Of a stretch of DNA of 64,000 nt, positions 15,835 through 23,523 are shown in pieces. The DNA is from Bryobacterales bacterium F-183. GTDB lineage: Bacteria > Acidobacteriota > Terriglobia > Bryobacterales > Bryobacteraceae. The notes under the pieces are model-generated. The model saw only the letters and a list, made by a program, of their open reading frames with translations. It did no database searches and was not told the DNA's origin. Position 1 is the first letter of the stretch. Each line of letters starts with the position of its first letter. The position numbers and the translations under genes were made by a program. The stretch lies in NCBI GenBank assembly GCA_016865505.2, contig AP025252.1, positions 4,858,137 to 4,922,136 of the forward strand. Reading direction: 5' to 3'.

Positions 15835-16308
15835 ATGGCAGCAAATCCGTTCATGGAGCGAGCCGTGTCGCTTGCGACCGAGAATGTGCGGTTGGGACGC
15901 GGAGGTCCGTTTGGCGCGGTGATTGTGTACCAGGGCGAGGTGATCGCCGATGGGTACAACCTGGTGACATCGACGAACGATCCTACGGCGCATGCGGAGG
16001 TGGTGGCGATACGCCGGGCTTGCGCGAAGCTGGGCGTGTTCCATTTGCCCGAGGGTACCGAGATTTACGCGAGTTGCGAGCCGTGTCCGATGTGCCTGGC
16101 GGCGATTTACTGGGCGCATGTGGACAAGGTGTTTTATGGGTGTACGCACAAGGATGCGGCGGAGATCGGGTTTGACGATTCGCTGATCTATCAGGAGATG
16201 CGGAAGCGGATCGAGGAGCGGCAGGTACCGATGCTGCCTTTAGATCGGGAGTATGCGTTGCGGGCGTTTGAGGCGTGGCGGGCGAAGGTGGATAAGGTGG
16301 AGTATTGA
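15835..16308 (+). CDS. guaD: Guanine deaminase (cytidine-deaminase fold)
   Basis: 158 aa; converts guanine to xanthine and ammonia in purine salvage or nitrogen release. Zinc and catalysis motifs are HAE (His53, Glu55) and PCPMC (Cys84, Cys87). GFDDSLIYQEM near the C-terminus and the overall layout match Bacillus-type GuaD better than the tRNA adenosine deaminase TadA, which lacks this C-terminal part. The start codon is 3 nt after the TonB receptor stop, so the two are probably co-transcribed and translationally coupled. That suggests, weakly, that the receptor could import a purine-containing nutrient. Confidence 0.85.
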   Translation: MAANPFMERAVSLATENVRLGRGGPFGAVIVYQGEVIADGYNLVTSTNDPTAHAEVVAIRRACAKLGVFHLPEGTEIYASCEPCPMCLAAIYWAHVDKVFYGCTHKDAAEIGFDDSLIYQEMRKRIEERQVPMLPLDREYALRAFEAWRAKVDKVEY

Positions 16309-16325
16309 TGGAGGTCGCGTGGGTG

Positions 16326-17183
16326 CTAACGGGTGGGTTTGAGTTGGCGCCGTAGGCTTTCGATCGCGGGTAGTTGGCTTGGAGAGCGGCGAAGGTATAG
16401 ATTTACAGTCGCGCGTGCGGCGGGATTGTTGCCTTTTGCGATCGCCTGTAGCTCAGGGAGGATGATCTTTAGGAGCGTGTCCTCGCTGGGGGCGGCGTCG
16501 AAATCCAGAAGCGCTGTGAGTTGGACCTCGGGTTTGACTGTGGAGAGTTCGAATTTCGCTCCGGGGCTCGGCTGACGGTATGTTGCGGTGTACTCGCGTA
16601 TTGCGACCTCTGTGTCATCCAGCTTGAAGTGCATTTCGAAAGTCGCTTCGACCGTGCCGTTGTGGATGCTGGCGTAGGTGTGGAGACGGCGTCCGATGCC
16701 TGCGCTTGCGGGATCGTGATGGGCTGTTGTTGGGATGGTCAAGAGCGGGGCGAAGTCATCGGCGGCGAGGTCGAACCAGGTTTCTACTTCTTCGTCTACG
16801 CCGCTGCCTCTGGCGCCTTGCGAGGCGATGCGGAGGTAGCGCTTGCCGGTAACGCGGTCCTGCGAGACTTCATGTCTTGGCGGATGGTTCCAAGTGTGTG
16901 ACTCGAAGGTGCCCGATAGCTTCCAGGTGCTGTCCTTTGCTTGGACGTAACGAATGTAGACGGTCGAGGGGTGGCCGGCGATCTTGATGATGCGCTGCGG
17001 GCGCGGCTTTGTGTAGGAAATGGTTTCGGCTACACAGGCTTCTGCACAGGGCGGCGATTGCACGCCTTTCCAGTCGATGGGGTGCTTGGATTCAATCGCC
17101 TCCACCAACGCATCCGGCGTGAGTGTTGCGGGTGAGGGTTGCTGGCACAGGATGCTGGTGATGAGTACGAGCGCCGGGGCCAT
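16326..17183 (-). CDS. Secreted protein of unknown function
   Basis: 285 aa. A short N-terminal hydrophobic segment (MAPALVLITSILC) resembles a signal peptide, and the cysteine at position 13 could allow lipidation, although the lipobox is poor. Two further cysteines occur in PPCAEACVAETIS. The remainder is a mix of beta strands (for example EVETWFDLAADDF and YTATYRQPSPGAKFELSTV) and a helical C-terminal tail rich in leucine and arginine. I do not recognise a family. It is the last gene of a minus-strand run that starts at tlpA (19916), 9 nt after the hydrolase gene. Confidence 0.6.
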   Translation of the reverse strand: MAPALVLITSILCQQPSPATLTPDALVEAIESKHPIDWKGVQSPPCAEACVAETISYTKPRPQRIIKIAGHPSTVYIRYVQAKDSTWKLSGTFESHTWNHPPRHEVSQDRVTGKRYLRIASQGARGSGVDEEVETWFDLAADDFAPLLTIPTTAHHDPASAGIGRRLHTYASIHNGTVEATFEMHFKLDDTEVAIREYTATYRQPSPGAKFELSTVKPEVQLTALLDFDAAPSEDTLLKIILPELQAIAKGNNPAARATVNLYLRRSPSQLPAIESLRRQLKPTR

Positions 17184-17192
17184 GGTGTTCTC

Positions 17193-18023
17193 TTAGAGAA
17201 GGTCGCGGATTTGGGCGGCAACCAGGTCCGGGGCTTCCATCGGGATGAAGTGACCTAGGTCTAGCTTGACGTCTATGCCCTTGGGGAGACGCTCTGCGAG
17301 CGTTGGGTCTGTGGCCGAGGCGTTCATGTCTACCACTCCGGGGACGGCCTCATACTGCGAGCGCATGACTATCGCGGGGATCTGGATTGTGGCTAGATCT
17401 TCCGGGGAGATGCGCGAGTCTGGTTCGGTGCTGGCTTCGTAGATCGATGCTTCGAAGTTGGGCTCGCAGGCTAGGGCGGTTCCGTTCAATGCATAGTTGC
17501 AGTAATCGTGGACTGCTGCCTGGTCCCACTTGTCGAATGGCGGGCGATTGGCGTACTTGGCGTACATCTCGTCACCGGAGGTCCAGACGTTGCGGCGGTT
17601 GCGGGCGAAGTGACTCTCGGTCCACTTGCCGGTGTACATTGCGTCGGGGCGGATGACGGGGTCGATCAACAGAATTGAGCGGAAGAGCTGCGGTCGCAGG
17701 ACGGCGGCGTAGGCGATGGAGTGGGCTCCCATGGAGTGGCCGACGCCCACGATGTCGCGGAGGCCGAGGGTGTCGGCAACCAGGGCGATGTCAGCGCTGA
17801 AGTTCTTCCAGCGTGTGGGTTCAGAGGCCGTGGGGTTGCCGCTGCGGCCGTGACCTCGGAGGTCGATGGCGATGGCGTGCGTGTCATCGGGGAGCCGGCG
17901 AATGATCGAGTCCCAGATGCGGGCGTGGAAGCTGGTGGCGTGGGCGAACAGGACGGTGGGTCCTGTGCCTTGCCACTCCCATACGCAGAGATGTTCGATG
18001 AAGCTAGATTTCGGTTCCCGCAC
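17193..18023 (-). CDS. Alpha/beta-fold hydrolase
   Basis: 276 aa with the complete alpha/beta hydrolase set. The oxyanion region is FAHATSFHARIWD, the strand-4 motif is IDLRGHGRSG (residues 53-62), the nucleophile elbow is GHSMG (Ser97), an acidic residue lies near PAIVMRSQYEAV, and the catalytic histidine is in LGHFIPMEAP. It could be an esterase, haloalkane dehalogenase-like enzyme or C-C hydrolase; the sequence does not decide. Its start overlaps the end of the upstream glcD-like gene by 20 nt, indicating coupled translation within a tlpA-glcD-hydrolase operon. Confidence 0.85.
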   Translation of the reverse strand: MREPKSSFIEHLCVWEWQGTGPTVLFAHATSFHARIWDSIIRRLPDDTHAIAIDLRGHGRSGNPTASEPTRWKNFSADIALVADTLGLRDIVGVGHSMGAHSIAYAAVLRPQLFRSILLIDPVIRPDAMYTGKWTESHFARNRRNVWTSGDEMYAKYANRPPFDKWDQAAVHDYCNYALNGTALACEPNFEASIYEASTEPDSRISPEDLATIQIPAIVMRSQYEAVPGVVDMNASATDPTLAERLPKGIDVKLDLGHFIPMEAPDLVAAQIRDLL

Positions 18024-19425
18024 GTTGGCGGATCTCCATGCAGCCGATGCCGGTGGGTAGAAGCTTGCCGGGGTTGAGGCGGCAGGTGGGGTCGAACAGA
18101 TTCTTGAATCTGGCGATGAGATCGAGGGTTTCGCGGGGGAACTGGTCCCGCATCAGTTCCATCTTTTCCATGCCGACGCCGTGTTCGCCGGTGATGCTGC
18201 CACCAACGGAGACGCAGTAGCGGAGGATGTCGTCGCCGGCATGCTGGGCTTTTTCGAGGTCGCCGGGCTTGCGGGCGTCGAACAGGATGATGGGGTGCAT
18301 GTTGCCATCGCCCGCGTGGAAGATGTTCGAGATCTCGAGGCCGTATTTCTTGCTGACCTCGTGAATGTAGGCAAGCGTCGGGGCGATCTTGGTGCGAGGT
18401 ACGACGCCGTCCTGCACGTAGTAGAAAGGACTGACGCGGCCGACGGCACCGAAGGCGTTCTTGCGGCCCTTCCAGAGAAGGTCGCGCTCTTCGGCGTTGC
18501 GGGCGACGCGGAATTCGCGGGCGTTGGAGGCCATGCAGGCGGCCTTGATCTGTTCGGCCTGCTCTTCGACGACTTCCTTGAGTCCCTCCAGTTCGATGAG
18601 GAGGACGGCAGCGGCGTCGAGAGGGTAGCCGGCGTGGGTGGCTTCTTCGACCATGCGGAGCATGACTCCATCGAGCATTTCGACGGCGGCTGGCGTGATG
18701 GCTCGCGCGGTGATTTCTGCGACCGTGTTGCCCGCGTCCGCGGGGCTGTCATAGATGGCGAGCAGGGTTTTTATCGCTTCCGGGGCGCGCATCAGACGGA
18801 CGATGACTTTGGTGACGAGCACCATGGTTCCTTCGGAGCCGGTGAGGAGTCCGCGAAGGTCGTAGCCGATGGGGTCGGCTTCTTTGCCGCCTACCAGGAT
18901 GACCGTACCGTCGATGAGGACAGCCTCAAAGCCTAGGATGTGGTTTGTTGTGACGCCGTAGGCGAGGGTGTGGGGTCCTCCGGCGTTTTCACTGACGTTG
19001 CCGCCGATGGTGCAGGCGCGTTGGGAGGAAGGGTCCGGCGCGAAGAAGTAGCCGTCACGCTGGACGGCGAGGGTGATGTCCAGATTGACCACGCCGGGTT
19101 GGAGAACGGCGTACTCGTTGTCGAGATCGATTTCGAGGATCTTGTTCATCTTCGAAAAGGCGATCATCAAGCCGCCCGCGCGCGGGATGACGCCACCGCT
19201 CAGGCCTGTGCCGGCGCCGCGGCCGACGAGCGGGAGTCCGAATTCGGCGGCGAGTTTGACGAGGGCTACGACATCGTCCGTGGACTTGGGAAACGCGACG
19301 ACATCGGGGCGGTGCTTATCGACGCCGCCGTCGTACTCATAGAGCTTGAGGTCCGTGGATGAGGTGAGGTAGCCTCGCTTGCCTACGATCGCTTCGATGC
19401 GCGAGAGAATCTGCGCGGTGATCAT
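18004..19425 (-). CDS. glcD: FAD-binding oxidase, glycolate/D-lactate dehydrogenase subunit GlcD type
   Basis: 473 aa from the ATG at 19425. The vanillyl-alcohol-oxidase-type FAD domain shows LVGRGAGTGLSGG (pyrophosphate loop, about residue 65) and CTIGGNVSENAGG. The C-terminal cap has the conserved HAGDGNMHP and TGEHGVGMEK motifs with active-site histidines. The family oxidises 2-hydroxy acids such as glycolate or D-lactate and passes electrons to quinones. In E. coli GlcD works with GlcE and the iron-sulfur subunit GlcF; neither is adjacent here, so this may act as a stand-alone D-2-hydroxyacid dehydrogenase. The ATG overlaps the tlpA stop by 4 nt (ATGA). The frame extends 100 codons upstream, but that part is the antisense-like shadow of tlpA. 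Confidence 0.9.
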   Translation of the reverse strand: MITAQILSRIEAIVGKRGYLTSSTDLKLYEYDGGVDKHRPDVVAFPKSTDDVVALVKLAAEFGLPLVGRGAGTGLSGGVIPRAGGLMIAFSKMNKILEIDLDNEYAVLQPGVVNLDITLAVQRDGYFFAPDPSSQRACTIGGNVSENAGGPHTLAYGVTTNHILGFEAVLIDGTVILVGGKEADPIGYDLRGLLTGSEGTMVLVTKVIVRLMRAPEAIKTLLAIYDSPADAGNTVAEITARAITPAAVEMLDGVMLRMVEEATHAGYPLDAAAVLLIELEGLKEVVEEQAEQIKAACMASNAREFRVARNAEERDLLWKGRKNAFGAVGRVSPFYYVQDGVVPRTKIAPTLAYIHEVSKKYGLEISNIFHAGDGNMHPIILFDARKPGDLEKAQHAGDDILRYCVSVGGSITGEHGVGMEKMELMRDQFPRETLDLIARFKNLFDPTCRLNPGKLLPTGIGCMEIRQRAGTEI

Positions 19426-19916
19426 TGAGCGAGCACCAGCTTTTCGAGTTCCGGAAAGCTGTCGATGATCCCGATGTATTTCTTCAAAACCTTGCCGTCT
19501 TTGCTGATAACGTAGGTTTCGGGGTACATGAAGGTGCCGTAGTCGGAGGCGACGTCGGCTTCCTGGTCGCGCATGGTTTGGAACGCGGGGCGAGTGGCTT
19601 CGATGAAGCGTTTGTACTGCTTTTCGCTCTTGTCGGCGGAGACACCGACGACGACGACGCCTTTGTCCTTGACGCGCGCGGAGAACTGGTTCAACGCGGG
19701 GAATTCTTCGAGGCAGGGCTGGCACCAGGTGGCCCAGAAGTTGAGGACGAGAACCTTGCCTCCGAAGTCCTTTTGGGTGATCTTGTTGCCCTGGTCGGTG
19801 GTGATCGAAAACGAGGGGGCGGTGTCGCCCGGCTGGATGACGCGGACCTCTAGGGTGGGGTACACGACGGCGACTAAAGCGGCTGCCAAGGCGCCCATGG
19901 CTAATTTAATCCACAT
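19422..19916 (-). CDS. TlpA/ResA-like periplasmic thioredoxin
   Basis: 164 aa. The N-terminal membrane anchor (MWIKLAMGALAAALVAVVY) exposes a thioredoxin fold outside the inner membrane. The redox motif WCQPC is near residue 65, and FMYPETYVI contains the cis-proline region (YPET). The layout matches AhpC/TSA-family thiol-disulfide reductases such as TlpA and ResA, used in cytochrome c maturation or protein disulfide reduction. It is the first gene of a minus-strand operon with glcD. A divergent gap of 65 bp separates it from the pterin gene, so both promoters must lie in 19917-19981. Confidence 0.85.
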   Translation of the reverse strand: MWIKLAMGALAAALVAVVYPTLEVRVIQPGDTAPSFSITTDQGNKITQKDFGGKVLVLNFWATWCQPCLEEFPALNQFSARVKDKGVVVVGVSADKSEKQYKRFIEATRPAFQTMRDQEADVASDYGTFMYPETYVISKDGKVLKKYIGIIDSFPELEKLVLAQ

Positions 19917-19981
19917 GCTAGGCTACGGTTAGCGATCCTTTCGGCTCAGTTGGAGCATCCAACACTTAGTTCTTACGGCCA

Positions 19982-20389
19982 ATGCAAATCACCCGAAAAG
20001 TCGAGTTTTCCGCGTCGCACCTGTGCTATCACCCGGAGTTCAGCGAAGAGCAGAACCGCGCGATGTATGGCCCTGCGGCGAACCGCAATGGCCATGGCCA
20101 TAACTATATTCTAGAGGTCACACTGGACGGTGTGCCAGATCCGGTGACCGGGATGATCGTGGATTTGAAACAGGTGAAGGACATCCTGAATCGAGAAGTA
20201 GTGGATGTGATGGATCACCGGTTTCTGAACTACGAGGTTCCGCCGTTCGACAAGATCATTCCGACGGTGGAGAACGTGTCGGTGGACATCTGGCGGCGTT
20301 TGGAGCCGCACTTTCAGGGTCCGGCACGGTTGAAGAATGTGCGGTTGTACGAGACGGAAGATCTGTACGTCGATTATTCGGGCGATTGA
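19982..20389 (+). CDS. 6-pyruvoyl/6-carboxy-tetrahydropterin synthase homolog 1, lacking the catalytic Cys
   Basis: 135 aa of the PTPS/QueD fold. Zinc ligands are present: His13 (SASH), His38 and His40 (NGHGHNY). In PTPS enzymes the general-base cysteine lies six residues before the first His of HGH (GKCNN-type); here that position is Ala32 (YGPAAN). The Asp-His pair of the triad is present as MDHRFLN (Asp78, His79), and the Glu is present in YETED. It is the first of two tandem homologs upstream of folE, with a 1-nt gap to the second. The function could be tetrahydrobiopterin, queuosine or folate precursor synthesis, or a modified reaction, because the Cys is missing. Confidence 0.85.
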   Translation: MQITRKVEFSASHLCYHPEFSEEQNRAMYGPAANRNGHGHNYILEVTLDGVPDPVTGMIVDLKQVKDILNREVVDVMDHRFLNYEVPPFDKIIPTVENVSVDIWRRLEPHFQGPARLKNVRLYETEDLYVDYSGD

Positions 20390-20390
20390 A

Positions 20391-20834
20391 ATGAAATTGA
20401 CACGACGGTACCGATTTTCCGCGAGCCATCGGCTGTATTCCGATTCGTTGAGCGAGGCCGAGAATCGCGCGACGTTTGGCAAGTGTGCCAACCCGTATGG
20501 GCATGGGCACGATTACGCGCTGGATGTGAGTGTACGTGGTCCTTTAGAGGAGCGCACCGGGCGCATCGTGGACCTTGAGTTGCTCGATACGTTGGTGCGG
20601 CGGGAGATTGTCGAACCGATGGAGCACAGTAATTTGAACGTGGATATTGCCGAGTTCCAGCAGCCTGGCGGGATGGTGCCGACATCCGAGAACCTGGCTG
20701 TGGTGGTGCGTCAGCGTTTATACGATAGCTGGCCACGGTATTTCGGCGAGTCTGCATTTTCTTCGGTCACGCTCGAAAAAGTCCGCATCGAGGAGACGCG
20801 GCGCAACATCTTTGAGATTACGGACACACAATGA
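20391..20834 (+). CDS. 6-pyruvoyl/6-carboxy-tetrahydropterin synthase homolog 2, with Cys but Glu-His in place of Asp-His
   Basis: 147 aa from the ATG at 20391; the frame's earlier start at 20337 lies inside the previous gene. It aligns with its upstream neighbour without gaps over the first 80 residues. Zinc histidines are His13, His38 and His40. The catalytic Cys32 is present ([12 protein letters not shown]), but the following Asp-His motif reads MEHSNLN (Glu78, His79). VPTSENLA and the terminal IEET are conserved. The stop overlaps the folE start by 4 nt (ATGA). The pair thus has reciprocal departures from the usual Cys/Asp/His triad. Confidence 0.85.
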   Translation: MKLTRRYRFSASHRLYSDSLSEAENRATFGKCANPYGHGHDYALDVSVRGPLEERTGRIVDLELLDTLVRREIVEPMEHSNLNVDIAEFQQPGGMVPTSENLAVVVRQRLYDSWPRYFGESAFSSVTLEKVRIEETRRNIFEITDTQ

Positions 20835-21439
20835 CATCCAGGGCGAAGTTTTCGGTCGTGGCACCTACCCCACTTGAAATGATGACAGACGCATATGCCT
20901 CATTAATCCGCGAAGTGGGCGAAGATCTGGACCGCAACGGTCTGGTGAAGACGCCCGAGCGCGCAGCAAAGGCATTGCAGTTTTTGACGAGCGGCTATGA
21001 AACGTCGATGGATGAGATCGTCAACGGCGCGTTGTTCGACGTTGAGACCGAGGGCATGGTGATTGTCCGCGACATTGAGTTTTACAGCTTGTGCGAGCAC
21101 CACATGCTGCCGTTTTTCGGAAAAATGCATGTCGCGTACCTGCCGCAGAACAAGGTGATTGGCCTGAGCAAAATCCCGCGCATCGTCGACATGTTCGCGC
21201 GCCGGTTGCAGGTGCAGGAACAGTTGACGGAGCAGGTGGCGAAGGCCGTACAGGAAGTGATCGCGCCGCGCGGTGTTGGCGTGATCGCCGAGGCTCGCCA
21301 CTTCTGCATGATGATGCGCGGTGTGGAAAAGCAGCACTCGGGCACGATTACCAGTACGATGCTGGGTGACTTCAAGGCCGAAAAGGCGACGCGGGACGAG
21401 TTCCTGTCGCTGGTGTCGCAGCGTACGAACCCGTTTTAA
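20831..21439 (+). CDS. folE: GTP cyclohydrolase I
   Basis: 202 aa; converts GTP to 7,8-dihydroneopterin triphosphate, the entry step to folate, biopterin and deazaguanine pathways and the substrate-supplying step for PTPS/QueD enzymes. Conserved motifs are [15 protein letters not shown] (zinc ligands Cys and His), [15 protein letters not shown], and [16 protein letters not shown] with the second zinc cysteine just before it (ARHFC). This is the zinc-dependent FolE1 type. The length fits the family. The 4-nt overlap with the second PTPS gene indicates translational coupling. A terminator follows at 21469-21494. Confidence 0.97.
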   Translation: MTSRAKFSVVAPTPLEMMTDAYASLIREVGEDLDRNGLVKTPERAAKALQFLTSGYETSMDEIVNGALFDVETEGMVIVRDIEFYSLCEHHMLPFFGKMHVAYLPQNKVIGLSKIPRIVDMFARRLQVQEQLTEQVAKAVQEVIAPRGVGVIAEARHFCMMMRGVEKQHSGTITSTMLGDFKAEKATRDEFLSLVSQRTNPF

Positions 21440-21468
21440 GGATCAACGGTCACCGATAAGGCGAGAGA

Positions 21469-21494
21469 AGAGGCGCGAAACCGCGTCTCTTTTT
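21469..21494 (+). terminator. Intrinsic terminator after folE
   Basis: AGAGGCGC (21469-21476) pairs with GCGTCTCT (21483-21490), with one G-U pair, around the loop GAAACC. It is followed by TTTT (21491-21494), then GCTTTTG. It ends the PTPS-PTPS-folE operon. Confidence 0.75.
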
Positions 21495-21523
21495 GCTTTT
21501 GCGGGGCCGGTTCGGGAACAATA

Positions 21524-21547
21524 CTACAAGTTGTTGTATACTTGTAG
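21524..21547. promoter_or_regulatory. 8-bp inverted repeat in the yceD-rpmF-plsX promoter region
   Basis: CTACAAGT (21524-21531) and ACTTGTAG (21540-21547) flank TGTTGTAT. It sits 73 nt before the yceD start, in an AT-rich island inside GC-rich DNA, where a promoter is expected. The symmetric layout suggests an operator for a dimeric regulator, or a -10-like TGTATACT overlapped by it. Which regulator binds cannot be told from this window. Confidence 0.45.
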
Positions 21548-21619
21548 AAAAGCCGCCCGGCTTGAAGTCCGCGATTGGTGTGTCCGCATGCTGGATCGAG
21601 GTCTTTGAAGGATACCAGT

Positions 21620-22147
21620 ATGTTCTTATCGCTGCGAGAGTTGGAACTGAAAAAGATCCCTTTCGCTCTGGAGATTCCACCGGGCACAATTGAGTTTGCA
21701 GATGAGCTGACGCAGGCGTCGCCGATTGCTGTCAAAGGCGAGGCGGAACTGGTTAGCGATGTCCTCGGTGAGATCCGGGTGTCGGGCAAGCTCCGGGTTA
21801 CGATGGAAGCGCCTTGCGACCGTTGTGTAGAGCCTGCGACGCTACCGATTGAGACGGATTTCGATCTTACCTACCGGCCGGATGAGTCCGGCGAGCCGGT
21901 GGGGGAGGTCCACGTCAGCGAGGGCGAGAGCGAAATCGGATTTTATAGCGGTGATGGACTGGAGCTGGACGATATTCTGCTTGAGCAGATCGTTTTGGCG
22001 CTACCGATGCAGAAGGTTTGTTCGCCAGGCTGCAAAGGAATATGTCCATCCTGCGGGCAGAATCGGAATTTTGCCAACTGCGCGTGCGAAAGCAAGCCGC
22101 TGGTGGTGAAACAGTTTGCTGCCGCGCTGCAGAGCCTGAAGAAGTAG
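21620..22147 (+). CDS. yceD: YceD/DUF177 family protein (23S rRNA accumulation protein type) with zinc-like cysteines
   Basis: 175 aa from the ATG at 21620, preceded by AAGGAT. YceD-family proteins are encoded upstream of rpmF in most bacteria and have been linked to 23S rRNA accumulation. The family signature CDRCVEP is in the middle, and the C-terminal end has CSPGCKGICPSCG followed by NRNFANCAC, a cysteine cluster likely to bind zinc. It opens the run yceD-rpmF-plsX. The earlier in-frame start at 21575 adds 15 unconserved residues and is not chosen. Confidence 0.9.
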   Translation: MFLSLRELELKKIPFALEIPPGTIEFADELTQASPIAVKGEAELVSDVLGEIRVSGKLRVTMEAPCDRCVEPATLPIETDFDLTYRPDESGEPVGEVHVSEGESEIGFYSGDGLELDDILLEQIVLALPMQKVCSPGCKGICPSCGQNRNFANCACESKPLVVKQFAAALQSLKK

Positions 22148-22193
22148 GCCTGCGGCAAGTACGAAATTAGAAGTTGAAGTAGAGAGAGACACC

Positions 22194-22376
22194 ATGCCGA
22201 ATCCCAAACGACGCCACTCCAAGCGCCGCACCTCCCAGCGCCGCGCGCACGATCACCTGAAGGCCAAGGGCCTTGCCGAGTGCCCTTCCTGCCACGAGCG
22301 CGTGCTGCCTCACCGGGTTTGCCCGTTCTGCGGCAAGTACAAGAACCGCGAAATCATCGAGGTCGCGGAAGCCTAA
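22194..22376 (+). CDS. rpmF: 50S ribosomal protein L32 (zinc-binding form)
   Basis: 60 aa. MPNPKRRHSKRRTSQRRAHD is the standard basic L32 N-terminus. CPSC and CPFC form the four-cysteine zinc site of the C+ form. It lies between yceD and plsX, the classic order that links ribosome and phospholipid synthesis. The start is 46 nt after yceD. Confidence 0.97.
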   Translation: MPNPKRRHSKRRTSQRRAHDHLKAKGLAECPSCHERVLPHRVCPFCGKYKNREIIEVAEA

Positions 22377-22400
22377 ACGGCGGTTGTATCCATTTTTCGC

Positions 22401-22446
22401 CAATTGCCCGCCCTGGGGAACGAGTTTCCTTTCGGGCGGGCAATTG
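22401..22446 (+). terminator. 13-bp hairpin between rpmF and plsX
   Basis: CAATTGCCCGCCC (22401-22413) pairs perfectly with GGGCGGGCAATTG (22434-22446) around a 20-nt loop. Only a weak T run follows (CGCGTTTGA). It could be a partial terminator that lowers plsX expression relative to rpmF, or an mRNA-stabilising stem protecting the rpmF 3' end. Confidence 0.6.
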
Positions 22447-22476
22447 CGCGTTTGATACTCGTGATAATCACCCTGC

Positions 22477-23475
22477 ATGATCACCATCGCCGTTGACGCC
22501 ATGGGCGGCGACCACGCCCCCAAGGCCGAAGTTGAGGGCGCCTTTCAGGCGGCAAAACACCATAACGTCCGCGTCATCCTAGTGGGGCGCGAAGACGAGG
22601 TACGCCGGGAACTGGACGCGCATCATCACGGCTGGAAAGACCTTCCCTTAGAGATCCAACATGCCTCCGAGGTTGTAACCATGGAGGATTCCGCGGCCAA
22701 GGCGATGCGGCAGAAACGCGATTCGTCGATTCGCGTGGCGACGCGTCTGGTACGCGACGGTGCGGCGCATGGCGTTGTGTCGGCGGGTAACACAGGGGCC
22801 TGCATGGCAACGTCGAAAACGGTGCAGGGGATGATTCCGGGTGTCGAGCGTCCGGCTCTGGCATCTGCGTTTCCCACCGTAAAGGGCAAGCCGGTGGTTG
22901 TGGTGGACGTGGGCGCGAACGTCGATTCTTCGGCTGAGATGCTGGCGCAGTTTGCGGTGATGGGCGATGCCTATTCACGCGTGATGTTCCACACCAAGAA
23001 CCCTCGCGTGGGCATTCTGTCGATTGGCGAGGAAGATCATAAGGGTAACCAGCTCGTCCACGATGCGCGGCCACTGCTGCAGAAGCTGCCGATCAACTTT
23101 ATTGGCAACGTTGAGGGTCGCGATCTGTACACCGGTGACGTTGATGTGATCGTGTGCGACGGGTTTGTTGGCAATGTCGCGCTGAAGGTGAGCGAAGGTC
23201 TGGTGGACGTCTTCAAGCACATGCTGAAGGAGTCACTGGAAGCGACCATTACGCGCAAGATCGGCTATGTGCTGTCGCGCAATGCGTACGCGGACTTCCG
23301 GAAGCGAGTGGATTATGCTGAGTACGGTGGCGCACCGCTGTTGGGCGTGCGCGGCGTATGCATTATCTGCCACGGACGGTCTCCGGCGAAGGCGATTAAG
23401 AATGCGATCCGGATGGCCAAAGAATCTGCCGAAGGTGGATTAAATCAGCGGATCGAAGAAGAATTACGGAAGTAA
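22477..23475 (+). CDS. plsX: Phosphate acyltransferase PlsX
   Basis: 332 aa; makes acyl-phosphate from acyl-ACP and phosphate, the first step of the PlsX/PlsY route to phosphatidic acid, at the membrane surface. The start [16 protein letters not shown] is the family hallmark. [24 protein letters not shown] and [12 protein letters not shown] are further conserved blocks. The length is typical. In many bacteria plsX is followed by fabH and fabD, but here the next gene is dsbD, 48 nt downstream, so the fab cluster is split. Confidence 0.97.
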   Translation: MITIAVDAMGGDHAPKAEVEGAFQAAKHHNVRVILVGREDEVRRELDAHHHGWKDLPLEIQHASEVVTMEDSAAKAMRQKRDSSIRVATRLVRDGAAHGVVSAGNTGACMATSKTVQGMIPGVERPALASAFPTVKGKPVVVVDVGANVDSSAEMLAQFAVMGDAYSRVMFHTKNPRVGILSIGEEDHKGNQLVHDARPLLQKLPINFIGNVEGRDLYTGDVDVIVCDGFVGNVALKVSEGLVDVFKHMLKESLEATITRKIGYVLSRNAYADFRKRVDYAEYGGAPLLGVRGVCIICHGRSPAKAIKNAIRMAKESAEGGLNQRIEEELRK

Positions 23476-23523
23476 AGCCGCATCCGGCGGCATAACCTAG
23501 GCATCGGACTAAGAACAAGAATC

